64,000 bases of DNA from CBDBJK01 sp965206395 (lineage in GTDB: Bacteria > Chloroflexota > Dehalococcoidia > Lucifugimonadales > CATOSD01): the NCBI GenBank assembly GCA_965206395.1, contig CBDBJK010000032.1, positions 1 through 64,000 of the forward strand, given 5' to 3'. The notes under the pieces were generated by a model, which was not told where the DNA came from, did no database searches, and was given only the letters and a program-made list of their open reading frames with translations. Made by a program: the position numbers and the translations under genes. The first letter of the stretch is position 1. The number at the start of each line of letters is the position of its first letter. Below are positions 19,409-28,671 of the stretch, piece after piece.

Positions 19409-20173
19409 ATGTACCTGAAGTCCGGCCTGCTCATTTCGACCTGCCTGCTCGGCGTGTTTCTAGCAGCCAGTGTCGCCACAGGCTGCACCGAGGAGACCGA
19501 GCCGACGGTCTCCGGTCCGGCAATTATCTCGCCTCCTACGGATACGCCAGTTCCCTCCGTCGGTGGGGACTCAACTCCGGACAGTTCAATGCAGTCGAAG
19601 CCAACCCACGGGACGGAAGAGCCCGGCGAGACAACGGCTAACACGCCCACTCCAGCAACCTCCGTTCCGTCATCGCCCACTCCGGTGCCCACAGGAACAC
19701 CGGTACCCGAACCCACTTCTACCCTGTCACTTAAAGTAGGGCCGAAAGTTGGCCAGGCGGCCCCGGATTTCACGGTCACCACGGTAGATGGAGAAGTGCT
19801 AGCCCTGTCCAACTTCCTAGGCAACAAACCCTTTATCCTCTATTTCTTTGCCACCTGGTGACCCCACTGCCGCGCCGAGTTACGGACGCTGCATGAGTTG
19901 ACAAGCCAGTTCGGTGACGTGGCAGTTGTGGCTGTGGGCACCGACCCCAACGAGGGGTTGGAGAAGATCAGATCATATAGAGATTCGCAAGGGTATACCT
20001 TCCCAATGGCCGTGACCGCCTCGGATACCATCCGTTCCTACCGAGTAACAAGCCAGTCAACGAAAATCGCCATAGATAGAAACGGAGTCGTCCGAGTACG
20101 GTCCGGCTTCGGTACCCAGGGCAAGGGGTGGTGGCGGGACTTGTTCACCAAGCTGAATCAGGACTCCAGCTAG
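19409..20173 (+). CDS. TlpA/ResA-like thioredoxin lipoprotein, probable selenoprotein (UGA at codon 151)
   Basis: The N-terminus MYLKSGLLISTCLLGVFLAA ends in a lipobox (VATGC), followed by a Pro/Thr linker (about residues 30-105). The thioredoxin fold starts at VGQAAPDFTVTTVDGEVLAL and reaches FILYFFATW, where an in-frame TGA (19859-19861) replaces the first Cys of the redox motif: W-TGA-P-H-C-R. The frame then stays open and thioredoxin-like for 104 codons (ELRTLHELTSQFGDVAVVAV, YRVTSQSTKIAIDRNGVV) to a stop at 20173. A SECIS-like hairpin follows the TGA directly. Reading TGA as selenocysteine gives a UxxC extracytoplasmic reductase. The cis-Pro position appears to be Ser. The alternative is a simple TGC-to-TGA nonsense mutation in a decaying region. 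No sel genes are in the window. The longer start at 19361 would place extra residues before the signal peptide. Confidence 0.72.
19862..19895 (+). promoter_or_regulatory. SECIS-like hairpin downstream of UGA
   Basis: Bases 19868-19876 (TGCCGCGCC) pair with 19884-19893 (GGACGCTGCA), giving eight pairs with one bulged A and one C-T mismatch. The 7-nt loop is GAGTTAC. The loop's first base is G, 16 nt after the UGA, within the spacing and loop rule known for bacterial SECIS elements read by SelB. Confidence 0.6.
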
Positions 20174-20223
20174 ACCCCAGGGGGCTACGCTTCTAGGGAT
20201 ACCTGGATGTTGCGCCGGGGTGG

Positions 20224-20850
20224 GTGGGGTTGCGTTCAGTACAAGGACCGCTCATAGAAGAGTGGCAGATTAGTCTGGCCCGATCTGCCGCCGGGGCAGG
20301 TGGACACGAGAACCCGACATTCCACGTCGGCGGTGTGACTGACCTTCCCTTCGAGGACGACTCCTTCGATGCAGCCCACTGCCATGCCGTTCTCATGCAC
20401 GTTCTGGATACACAGGCTGTACTGGCCGAGGTGAAGAGGATCTTGAAACCTGGCGGCATCATCTCCAGTCGTGAAATGACTGTCGCATTCTCGTTCCTGG
20501 AACCCCTCTTAGGGAGCACCGAGGCTGCATGGGACACGTTCTCAGAACCTTATCGCAGCCAATGGCGGCCACCCTCAGATGGAGAAGGAACTGAAAACAC
20601 GTTCCTTGGAGCCGGGTTCTCGGACATCCGGACGAGTGCTTCCTTTGGTTTCTTCAGCACGACCGAAGATATTGCCTTCCTTCACACCTTCATAAGTGAC
20701 TGGTTCTACTCACCAGATGTCATAGCAGAGGCGACGAAATACCGGTTGGCGACCCAGCAGCAGTTCGACGATTGGTGCCTTGCCCTCGACCAGTGGAAGA
20801 GTCATGCCGGGGCTCTCGCCGAAGGCGAGGGTACAGCCTTTAAGCCGTAA
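20224..20850 (+). pseudogene. SAM-dependent methyltransferase, N-terminally truncated
   Basis: The frame begins inside a class I methyltransferase: after a helix (LIEEWQISLARSAAGAGG) come GGVTDLPFEDDSFDAAHCHA (motif II) and LAEVKRILKPGGIISSRE (post-II/III), then a C-terminal cap rich in aromatic residues. The glycine-rich SAM loop (motif I) and everything before it are absent, and no ribosome binding site precedes the frame. It resembles UbiE-type enzymes; the substrate is unknown. The C-terminus at 20850 looks natural. Confidence 0.65.
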
Positions 20851-21227
20851 TCCTGGCCAACGTGTCACATCACCCAGTTTGCCCGCCAGGTGAGTTGGAC
20901 GCCTCTTGAGGGCTGCCGACCGGTTGAGCATCCGTCCTCCCGGCTACAATGAGTCCGTAAGCTCGAAGCCTTACAGTCTGACCTCCAATTCGAAGATAGT
21001 ACTGCCTACCGTCAAAATAGGCCCACCAACGTGCACGGTAGACAGAACTGTCTTTGAGATGTGGTTGGGGGCTCTCTGAGTCTTAGCACTGCGATCGATA
21101 GGGCAGTTCCAGCTTCGCGGGTGCACCTACGTGGATGGCAGGTAGTACCATCTTCGAGATGTGGCTGGGAGCTCTCTCAACCTAATCGAGACCCAAAGCT
21201 CAAAGGACTTATACTACCTCACACAAC
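20851..21227. repeat. Two partial copies of the dispersed repeat
   Basis: The segment holds GGCCCACCAACGTGCACGGT and its GAGATGTGGTTGGG tail at 21019-21080, and a shorter copy (GATGGCAGGTAGTACC and a GAGATGTGGCTGGGAG tail) at 21128-21180. No gene is seen between the methyltransferase fragment and the HEPN/RES gene. Confidence 0.6.
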
Positions 21228-22010
21228 CTAAGAATTCCTTCCATCGTCGGTGGCTGCGCGCGTTCGCCATTCCTGGCAACCCCCGCCTAGCGTGGTTATT
21301 GACAGTTCGGAAGGTCGGCCATTACGACCACGAACATGGGGATTCCAGGAGGGCTCATCCGGTTTGGATTTGGTAGCAAGTTCTTTTGGAGGGGGACCCA
21401 AATCCTGGGCTGATGTGTGCTTCTCGGCCGGTCTTTGGAACCGTGCCCTGAACAGTCGTGTCTCAGAAGGGAGGATCTCAAACAATTCATATGATTCGGT
21501 GGACTCGAAGATTTTTTCCAGTAAATCTCCGGGCGACATGTTGTCGTCATCGGGCTCTCCGTAGTTCTCGAAGAAAAAGCGACGGCGGTGCATTACGACC
21601 TCAGAGAACCACGCCCAGTCATAACGAGCCTTCTCTTGGTCAGTAGCTTCGAAGGGATTTCTATCGCACCAGACATTTTCGGGCAGACGGCTGATAATGT
21701 CCTTGAGAAGTTCCATGTCGTGGTCGTTAGGAAGGTCGATCTGAAGCTCGTCGGTCAGCAAGTCCCAAGTATCCCAGGCTCTGACCCTATATCCCGATTC
21801 GCTGTCACATACTGCCCATTCGTTCGTGTCGTCGTACTCTTCCTTTATGCATGACTCCATGTGATCCGTAACATCGTCCAGGGCGGCAACTGGAATGTCC
21901 TTGTTCTCGCAATACGAGCATTCCTGATCAACTTTGTTGTTTTCGATGAAATCTTGGATACCTGGTTCATCAACACATCCTGTGCACACGAATGGATCTG
22001 AATGTGACAT
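21228..22010 (-). pseudogene. HEPN/RES toxin-like protein, frameshifted in the RES domain
   Basis: Residues 1-140 match the HEPN/RES N-terminal domain type: Cys pairs VCTGC (9, 12) and CSYC (31, 34), then AALDDVTDHMESCIKEEYDD and YRVRAWDTWDLL. A RES domain begins at TRLFRARFQRPAEKHTSAQD with LGPPPKELATKS. RES domains are NAD-degrading toxins. After LATKS the family continuation NRMSPPGIPMF is in another frame, so a one-base shift lies near 21365. The protein then ends early, lacking the rest of the RES fold. It is probably a dead toxin or abortive-infection gene. Confidence 0.7.
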
Positions 22011-22027
22011 ATCTTCCTCGGGTTACT

Positions 22028-22195
22028 CTAGGAGTTCGCCCACTCCTCCGACAGCAACTCTGCCTGCTCCAGCACCGTTTGCGTCGCCTTCTCCTGCTTG
22101 TCCAGCGGATACCCTTGCTTCCTCAGCACCCTCCTCACCGCGTTCCTAATCCTGGCCCGGACATTTTCCCGGGACTGATACCTCCTGGGTCTCCT
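22028..22195 (-). pseudogene. hsdR: Type I restriction subunit R (HsdR), C-terminal scrap
   Basis: The frame reads RENVRARIRNAVRRVLRKQG then YPLDKQEKATQTVLEQAELL and SEEWANS before a stop. This is the characteristic helical C-terminus of HsdR proteins. The whole nuclease-helicase body is missing. It lies directly upstream (by transcription) of the HEPN/RES gene. The plus strand between 22196 and 22414 has no recognisable gene. Confidence 0.65.
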
Positions 22196-22602
22196 TGGCG
22201 AGTCTGACCAGTTCCGTGGTACCATCGGTTACTCACCGGCGAGCCCAGGTCCACGAAGTGCCACTGCCGCCTCAAGTCCGATGTCTGCAACTACATTTAT
22301 CCCCCGCACGCGAATTAAGACCATGCTGCACAGTAAATCCCTTTTTGACCACTGCCCCAAAGGGCGTACGTTCTGGGATCTCCCTCGGCACACGTTACCG
22401 AGGCCACGACTGCTCTAAACGGGACTGGCCCACGGAACCGTTTCTACGTCGCCGGTCCATTTCCTGGTCAGGCGATTCGAATACAGGCCACTATACCCGA
22501 ACTGTTCCAGCAACAATAGCTCGACGTACCACAAACCCAGTTCCCTTGCCTGTCTTTGGGCTTCAGAAGAAAGGATGCCATTTTTCATTTGCTGGTGAAC
22601 TA

Positions 22603-23851
22603 GTGGTTCAACGTTTTTGTATTGATGGGTAGAGTGACTTTAGCTTGATGCGCGCATCCTCGGTAGTGAAGCGCCAATCCACTCGTATCACATCCCGGTT
22701 GCGTTGATTCTGCCAAGCATTGACCTCGCCGCGCAGGATGTCTTGATTGGCAATCCGTCGGTCCAGGCACTGTCGAGCCAGCACACCGATCTCTATCTCC
22801 GCCATATTCAACCAACTCCCGTGTTTGGGAGTGTAGTGTATCTCCAGTCGCTCAGCTATACGCCTCGCCTCAGCAGGCTCGAATGCCTCGTATAGCGAGG
22901 ACAGCTTGTGAGTGTTGAGATTGTCCATTACCAGCACGATCCGGTCTCTGTCAGGGTAGTCCTCGTCGACCAGTTTCTTTATCACATGCGCCCAGTCCAC
23001 CTTCGTGCGACGCTCTCTGACCTCGACTCGGCGCCATCCGTCCAACGGTGCAAACAGCATGAACAGGCTGCTCACTCCATTGCGCTCGTATTCGTAGTCG
23101 TATGCCGCCGATAAGCCGGGCGCTGCGGGACGCGGCACTCGCGTCTCCTTGACTTGCTGTTTGCTCGTCTCATCCATGCACACCAGAACCTCATTCCCAT
23201 CGTACGGCCGTTGGTAGACCTCCAGTACGTCTTCCATCACGTCTTCCATCGCGCACACAAACTCCGCGCTCTGACCGGGCGGGATGCACCAACTCTGCTT
23301 CAGCCACGGCTTCAGTTCGTTTTTTTTTAAGCGCCTGGCGAACCGTCTCGGTGCTAATGGTCCCGACTATCTCACACTCGACCAACTGGTCAGCCAACAG
23401 CTTCAGGGTCCAACTGGCACGCCCCTCCGGCGGTTCCCCGCAGGCCATCGCTATCAACCGTGCTTCACCTTCGCCGTCCAGTCTCTTTTGACGCCGACGC
23501 AGTTGCTTTTTGCGATTCAGCGCAGACTCGACCCCCTCCTCCACACAGCGCTTGCGTATTCGCTCGACCGTTGACTGTCCCACACCGAGCGCGCTGGTGA
23601 TGTCCGCGTCCTTCATTCCCCCGTCCGAGCGTGACTCATCGCTCATCAGCAGAATGCGCGCATGGGTCTGTTTGTACGCCGCAGCCCGACCGCGTGAGAC
23701 CAAGGCGTTGAGTTCCTGTTGTTCGTCGGTAGTCAGTCTGATACGGTACTTCTTGGTAGACATCATGGTTCCTCCTCGGTTCAACGTTACGATTGAACCC
23801 CCAAGAGGAACAATGACTATCATGGTATTCATTTCAATGATGTTGGACCAC
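22603..23851 (-). mobile_element. IS630-type element, copy 2 (1249 bp)
   Basis: The element is bounded by TA (22601-22602 and 23852-23853), with inverted terminal repeats GTGGTTCAACGT and GTGGTCCAACAT. It is inserted in a HEPN gene. The sequence appears identical to copy 3. Confidence 0.95.
22608..23766 (-). CDS. IS630-type transposase with programmed frameshift
   Basis: The start is the ATG at 23766, preceded by GAGGAGG. The first part holds the helix-turn-helix (MKDADITSALGVGQSTVERI). At an A9 run (minus strand, 23320-23328) the frame must slip by +1 to pass from RQALKK into NELKPWLKQSWCIPPGQS, the usual IS630 order. The catalytic part shows VLVCMDETSKQQVKE (first Asp), RIVLVMDNLNTH (second Asp) and HYTPKHGSWLNMAEIE (Glu). 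Without slippage the first frame ends after RWE. Slippage at the A run would yield a protein of about 385 residues that cuts at TA. Intact in this copy. Confidence 0.9.
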
Positions 23852-25356
23852 TAGGCCGTTGCGAAGATCGACAAGGGCGTGCGGGCCGTGTTCAAAGCTC
23901 TTCGTCCCCAAGGCCTTCTTGAAGGGAGCTGGGATTCTAACGTCTGCCTGCACCTTGCGGAGAGCCCTTGCTATCCAATCGCCTTGCATCTCTTCTATTG
24001 TCTTGGCACCGGTCTTCACCTTTGCCCTTTGACCCACCGTCTCAACAGTCAGACGTTCCAGTGCTGCTTGGTTTAGGACAATGCTCGTATGGGATGCCTC
24101 CTGTGCATTGCTCTCCAAATACCATTCAAGGGCGAGATATGTCTGGGAGTCCCGTGGAGGGGTCTAGAGTAACACCAGAATCCCACAAACAGGTCTTCCA
24201 GGGTAGCCCCATTCCGTAGATCTAGACACGATCTCTGTCCCTTCCACGGCTGGACCTTGGTGACGCCCCACTCTTCCCAAACAGTCTCACCGACTCCATC
24301 AAGACCTTTAATGAGCGTCATTCCGCAAGAAACACCCCTGGCAAACGAAAGAAATTGATTCAGCGTAGCCATGAATGGCTGCACTCTCTCTCTGGGAAAG
24401 GGCTTACCGTCTAGTCGTGTCACCCTTCCCCAGTGGGTAAGCGCGAATCCCCGCTGTTGCCTCAAAGACTTATGTACTTGTTCATGATTACCAACCGGCC
24501 TGATCTCTACCAACCAAGAGCCACCTTCCAGATGTATAGTACGCAGATCTTCGATACTCCAAGGTGTTTCGGCGTCAGTTTCGGACTCAGTAGATTTTAG
24601 CTTCATGAAGTCTGGGAAGTTGATGACCCCGAATCGAACAGCATGCAGGGGCTTTCCCGTATCCAGGGCCGTCACTGGCCCGGATGTGGGAATTAGGCTT
24701 TGGTTGCTTTCCAACACTTGCACCTTCTCGCCTAACGGCAATTCAACCACCATAGGACCGTGCTTCAGGGAGGCGTCGAAGAGTGCCCTTTGAAACTCTG
24801 GGGAAGAGTCCAGCAGGTCAAAGTGTATGGTTGGCACCGGAGAGAGTCTCAGCACAACTTGAGCCGGACAAGAAGGGCCATCCACAAGCTCGACAGTAGT
24901 TCTATCTAACTGAATCGACCCGTTTGCATCGTTGAGAGTCTCCACCTAGGCATCCTCCCAGGTCAAACTGGCTTTGTTCCTATTAACGCGGCCCCGCAAT
25001 ATTGATTTGTTCGTAAAAACCCCTCGCCAGCCTGGGGCAAGGTGGGGATAATGTAATAAAAGGTCGTGGGCGCTGCGCCTGGCCGAGGGAGGGGAGGATG
25101 TTCCGAATACGAGACCCGCAAGAGAGCCTCTGGCAGTCCCAGTTCCTGGTGACGCCGAAGAAGGCTAAGCGCCTGGAGAGAAGTTGGGCCGAGGTTTTCC
25201 GAAACGAGGCGCTCCCCCTGATTGACGAGGAGCGCTTTGCTCCCATGTACTGCGTGGACAACGGCCGTCCCAACCGGGCGGTGCAGACCGTCCTCGGGGT
25301 CCACCTCCTCAAAGAGATGTTCAACCTCACCGACGATGAAGCTCTGGAACAACTAG

Positions 25357-26558
25357 GGAACCTCTGAACAACTCGGCGCAAGCGTGGATGGGCAGAGTGG
25401 TTCCGTTCTTTGGAGATGTTCAGGCATCTTTGTGACGTTCCAGGTCGTGGTTGAGGTGTTCAGACCGTGTCTGTTGTGGCCTCGAAGCGGCTTTTCGGAG
25501 CCATCGCGGCTCCCCGGCCGTGATTTGCTCACTGCGCCCCTCTCATGCCGCCAGACGGCGCTCTGCCGTCATCAAGTTGGCCAGCCCCAGTAGCAATGCC
25601 AGCCGTTGCGCGTTCTTAGCCAACCCTCGGTAGCGCACCTTGGCGTAGCCAAAGCGCCGCTTCACGTACAGGAACGGATGCTCCACTTTCGCTCTGACCG
25701 ACGCTTTGCGCTTCTCCGCCAACGCCTCGTGGCTGCCAGGCTCCAGGTGCCGTCGCCGGCCGGGCCTCATCGCCACTCGCCACTCCACATCCAACTCTCG
25801 ATTCTCCAACCGCTTGTCCACTCCCTGATACCCCGCATCCCCCCACACTCGTTTCTCTCCACCGTGCAGCAATCGGTGCGCTTCTGTCACATCATGCACG
25901 TTAGCTGGCGTCGTAGTCATGCTGTGTACCACTCCCGTCTCAGCGTCAGCGCCTACGTGTACTTTCATCCCGAAGCGCCACTCGTTCCCCTTCTTCGTCT
26001 GGTGCATCTCAGGGTCTCGCTCACCCGCACGATTCTTCGTCGATGACGGCGCCTCTATGATGCTCGCGTCCACGATCGTCCCCTCCCGAAGCCGCAGTCC
26101 CTGGGACTCCAGATGACGGTTTATCTCCTCGAACAGACTCTGCCCCAACTCATGCTCTTCCAGCAGATGGCGGAAGTTCAGAATCGTCGTCTCGTCCGGC
26201 AGCGGGCCCGACAGCTTCAACCCTACGAACCGTCTCACCGACTCGACCTCGTAGAGCATGTCCTCCATACCAGGATCGCTCAAGTTGTAGAACAACTGCA
26301 CGCAGTGTATCCGCACCATCGCCGACAACTCATATGGTCGACGGCCTCGGCCCGCCTTGGGATAGAACGGACGGATGCGCTCTTCCATCTGTTCCCACGG
26401 GATCAGAGCATCCATGCGCTCCAGGAATATCTCCCGGCGGGTCTTGCGCTTCTTGCTCTCGTATTCCAAGTCCGCAAATGTTGGCTGGTCCATCAATTAT
26501 CTCCCCGAACACAGTGCTATTCTCTATGCTACTATGCCCAGACTTGTTCAGAGTATCC
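25357..26558 (-). mobile_element. IS5-group element nested in the IS1182 element (1202 bp)
   Basis: Ends GGAACCTCTGAACAA and, inverted, GGATACTCTGAACAA are flanked by the 4-bp duplication CTAG (25353-25356 and 26559-26562), matching the YTAR target of the IS5 group. Confidence 0.93.
25543..26496 (-). CDS. IS5-group transposase, intact
   Basis: The 317-residue protein starts MMDQPTFADLEYESKKRKTR and has the standard IS5 order: RIRPFYPKAGRGRRPYELSA, the LSDPGMEDMLYEVESVRRFV region, GTIVDASIIEAPSSTKNRAG with the first catalytic Asp, RVWGDAGYQGVDKR with the second, and KVEHPFLYVKRRFGYAKVRY with the Glu. It fills most of the element in one frame without slippage and is probably active. Confidence 0.93.
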   Translation of the reverse strand: MMDQPTFADLEYESKKRKTRREIFLERMDALIPWEQMEERIRPFYPKAGRGRRPYELSAMVRIHCVQLFYNLSDPGMEDMLYEVESVRRFVGLKLSGPLPDETTILNFRHLLEEHELGQSLFEEINRHLESQGLRLREGTIVDASIIEAPSSTKNRAGERDPEMHQTKKGNEWRFGMKVHVGADAETGVVHSMTTTPANVHDVTEAHRLLHGGEKRVWGDAGYQGVDKRLENRELDVEWRVAMRPGRRRHLEPGSHEALAEKRKASVRAKVEHPFLYVKRRFGYAKVRYRGLAKNAQRLALLLGLANLMTAERRLAA

Positions 26559-28229
26559 CTAGAGTTCAACCTGCTCTGGCACCACGCCCTGCGGCTAGAC
26601 ATCGAGGAGACCCACCTGCCCCAGAAGACCCTCCACAACTTCCGAGTTCGCCTGATGCAGCACGACGGTGGCCGGCTGGCTTTCCAGGAGACCACGGACC
26701 GGATCATCCAGGCGCTGGGCATACGCACCGGAAAGCAACGGCTGGACTCCACCCACATCATGAGCAACATCGCCACACTCACCCGGCTGGGCCTGTTCTG
26801 TGAGACGATGCGGTTGTTCCTGCGGGCCTTGCGCTGGGAGCACCCAGAGCTTCGCCCTGGGGTTCCGGAGGGCCTCCTAGGGCGCTATTTGAAGGAAGAA
26901 GACGAGGCGACCCACTACGAGGACGCCCGCACGGGGGAGGGTCGGCGACGCCTTTCGGTCTGTGCCCGGGACCTCTACCGGCTGGTGGACCGGTTCCATG
27001 GCACGACTGCTGCCCAGCTGGAGGAGTACCGGCTGCTGGAGCGGCTGCTGCGGGAGCAGTGCCATGTGGGCAAACACCAGGACGGGCGCCCCAGGGACGA
27101 TGACGACGATGCTGGGGAATGCAAGGTGCCCGTGGCCTTGAAGGACCCGAAGCAGGTGTCCGCCGACTCGCTGCAATCGCCCCACGACCCGGATGTGACC
27201 TACAGCGGCCACAAGGGGAAGGGGTACGAGGTGCAGGTGGCGGAGACCTGCCACGAGGAGAACGCCACCCAGCTCATCACCCACGTGGAGGTGACCCCCT
27301 CGAGTGGGAGCGACACCGACGTGAGCGTGCCGGTCGTTGACGGGCTCGCGGAGCGGAAGGTCCGACCGGACGAGCTCTTCGCCGACACGGCGTATGGGTC
27401 GGGCCGCAATGCCTTCGAAGCCTCGCGCCGGGGAACGGAACTGGTGAGCCCGGTGGCGGGGTCGGCGCCGGGGAACTCGCACGAAGGAGAGGGTGACGGA
27501 CCACCGCCGCTCACCGCCGCGGACTTTCAGATCGACGTCACAGGGGAGCAGGCCACGGTGTGCCCCGCCGGCCACCCGTCCATCGAGGAGTACGAGCTGA
27601 AGGATGCGCCGGAGCGGGTAGAGGTCCACTTTGCCGGGACAACATGCGAGCCCTGCCCCTTGCGATCCCGTTGCCCAGTGAAGCTGGACCGGCGTGCGGG
27701 GGCCTACGTCCTCAAGGCGGACCTGGTGAAGGTGAACATCGAGCGGCGCCGGAGGGCCGAGGCCACCGAGGAGTGGTGCAAGCGGTATGACATAAGGGCT
27801 GGTATCGAGGGAACGAACTCCGAGCTGAAGCGCGCCCACGGGCTTGGGCGCTTGCGGGTGCGAGGGGGCCGTCGGGTGCGGCTTGCCGTCTACCTGAAGG
27901 CGTTGGCGTGCAACTTCAAGCGGATGGTCCATGCACGCCTGGTGGAGATGGAGGACACGGCTCAGCGGGCGGTCGGGACGGTACCTGCGGTCGCGGCCGC
28001 ATGAGGGCGCCGCTCCACAACTTCCACCGGGTGCCCTGAGCCACGGAAGGGGTACCGCAACGGGATCACGCTTGTCCTGAGCGCAGCAGATAGGGCGGTG
28101 AGGCCAGCAACCGGCATCCCGTGGCCTCCTCCGCTCCAGACCACCTTCGCACGCCAGGGCTCATCTCAAACAGGCCTTGTTACGAGGGAATCAAGGTTGT
28201 ACAGGGAAAGAGCCGAATTATGCGGAAGC

Positions 28230-28306
28230 GCCAAACCTACATCCTCACTGAGCCTCGCGTCGGCTGCCGGACGGAGGAGGAGCAGGAGCCTCGACCGTCA
28301 GACTGA
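28230..28306 (+). pseudogene. Response-regulator winged-helix tail, remnant 1
   Basis: A short frame reads KRQTYILTEPRVGCRTEE. TYIxTEPRVGYR is the final beta-hairpin of OmpR/KdpE-type DNA-binding domains; here the Tyr is Cys and no domain precedes it. Bases 28005-28229, after the IS1182 transposase, contain no recognised gene. Confidence 0.6.
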
Positions 28307-28308
28307 TC

Positions 28309-28671
28309 TTGCATGGTGGCCTTCAGATCGACCGCCCACGAGTACCTGAGTATTTCGTGTCTATTGTGTACCGCGAATGTTGGATCGGAATGGTTACCGC
28401 CGCAAGTATTTCTGATGCCTGGAGACTCCGACCTGATACCAGATGCCCGTCGATCTGTCGATCAGCCCCCGGGGGGGGTGACCCACGACCAGCTGCTGCA
28501 ATGGGTTTGGAGGTCCTGATACGTCGGGGGATGTGCGGCCCTCCGCACCCATCTTGTGAGACAGCGCCGCAAGTCTGGGAGGACGCGGAGAACCCGCCCT
28601 GCGTCTTTGCCGAGCCTCGAGTCAGCTACCGGATGCCGAAGGGGGAGACGCAGGGAGAGGCGGATGCATAG
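28309..28671 (+). pseudogene. Degenerate OmpR/KdpE-type winged-helix domain, remnant 2
   Basis: Pieces of one domain can be followed across frames: FRSTAHEYLSI near 28320, GGVTHDQLLQWVWRS near 28480, VRQRRKSG near 28560 and EDAENPPCVFAEPRVSYRMP then KGETQGEADA near 28590-28665. The order matches a complete C-terminal effector domain, broken by several indels. The receiver domain is absent. It lies convergent to the histidine kinase at 28626-29921 and overlaps its terminal codons. Confidence 0.65.

Larger units (their letters stand above)
22415..24945 (-). pseudogene. HEPN-domain protein split by IS630 copy 2
   Basis: The gene starts at a GTG (24945) after GGGAGG. The N-terminal 270 residues include ALDTGKPLHAVRFGVINFPD and a WEEWGVTKVQPWKGQRSC segment. 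A one-base shift near 24135 changes the frame to LEWYLESNAQEASHTSIVLN, then HALVDLRNGL, where the IS interrupts at TA. Removing the IS and one TA continues in frame as VHQQMKNGILSSEAQRQARE and so on to the stop at 22415. The rejoined motif R-N-G-L-V-H fits the HEPN RNase signature RX4H. Such proteins act in abortive phage defence; that role is inferred. Two lesions (the IS and a frameshift in a CGCCC run) make it inactive as assembled. Confidence 0.72.
25098..28004 (+). pseudogene. IS1182-family transposase split by a nested IS5 element
   Basis: The first 86 codons (MFRIRDPQESLWQSQFLVTP, then VLGVHLLKEMFNLTDDEALE) precede the nested IS. The second part resumes at 26563 with FNLLWHHALRLDIEETHLPQ. 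Joining the flanks with one CTAG gives EALEQLEFNLLWHHAL without a break, a 566-residue transposase. DDE landmarks include KQRLDSTHIMSN and DELFADTAYGSGRN. A Cys cluster (CEPCPLRSRCPVK) and the C-terminal YDIRAGIEGTNSELKRAHGL are present. A GAGGGAGGGG site precedes the start. The gene was functional-looking before the IS5 insertion. Confidence 0.9.

Noticed and set aside
26877..27932. 351-codon minus-strand frame
   Set aside because: It is the antisense shadow of the IS1182 transposase, which carries all catalytic motifs.
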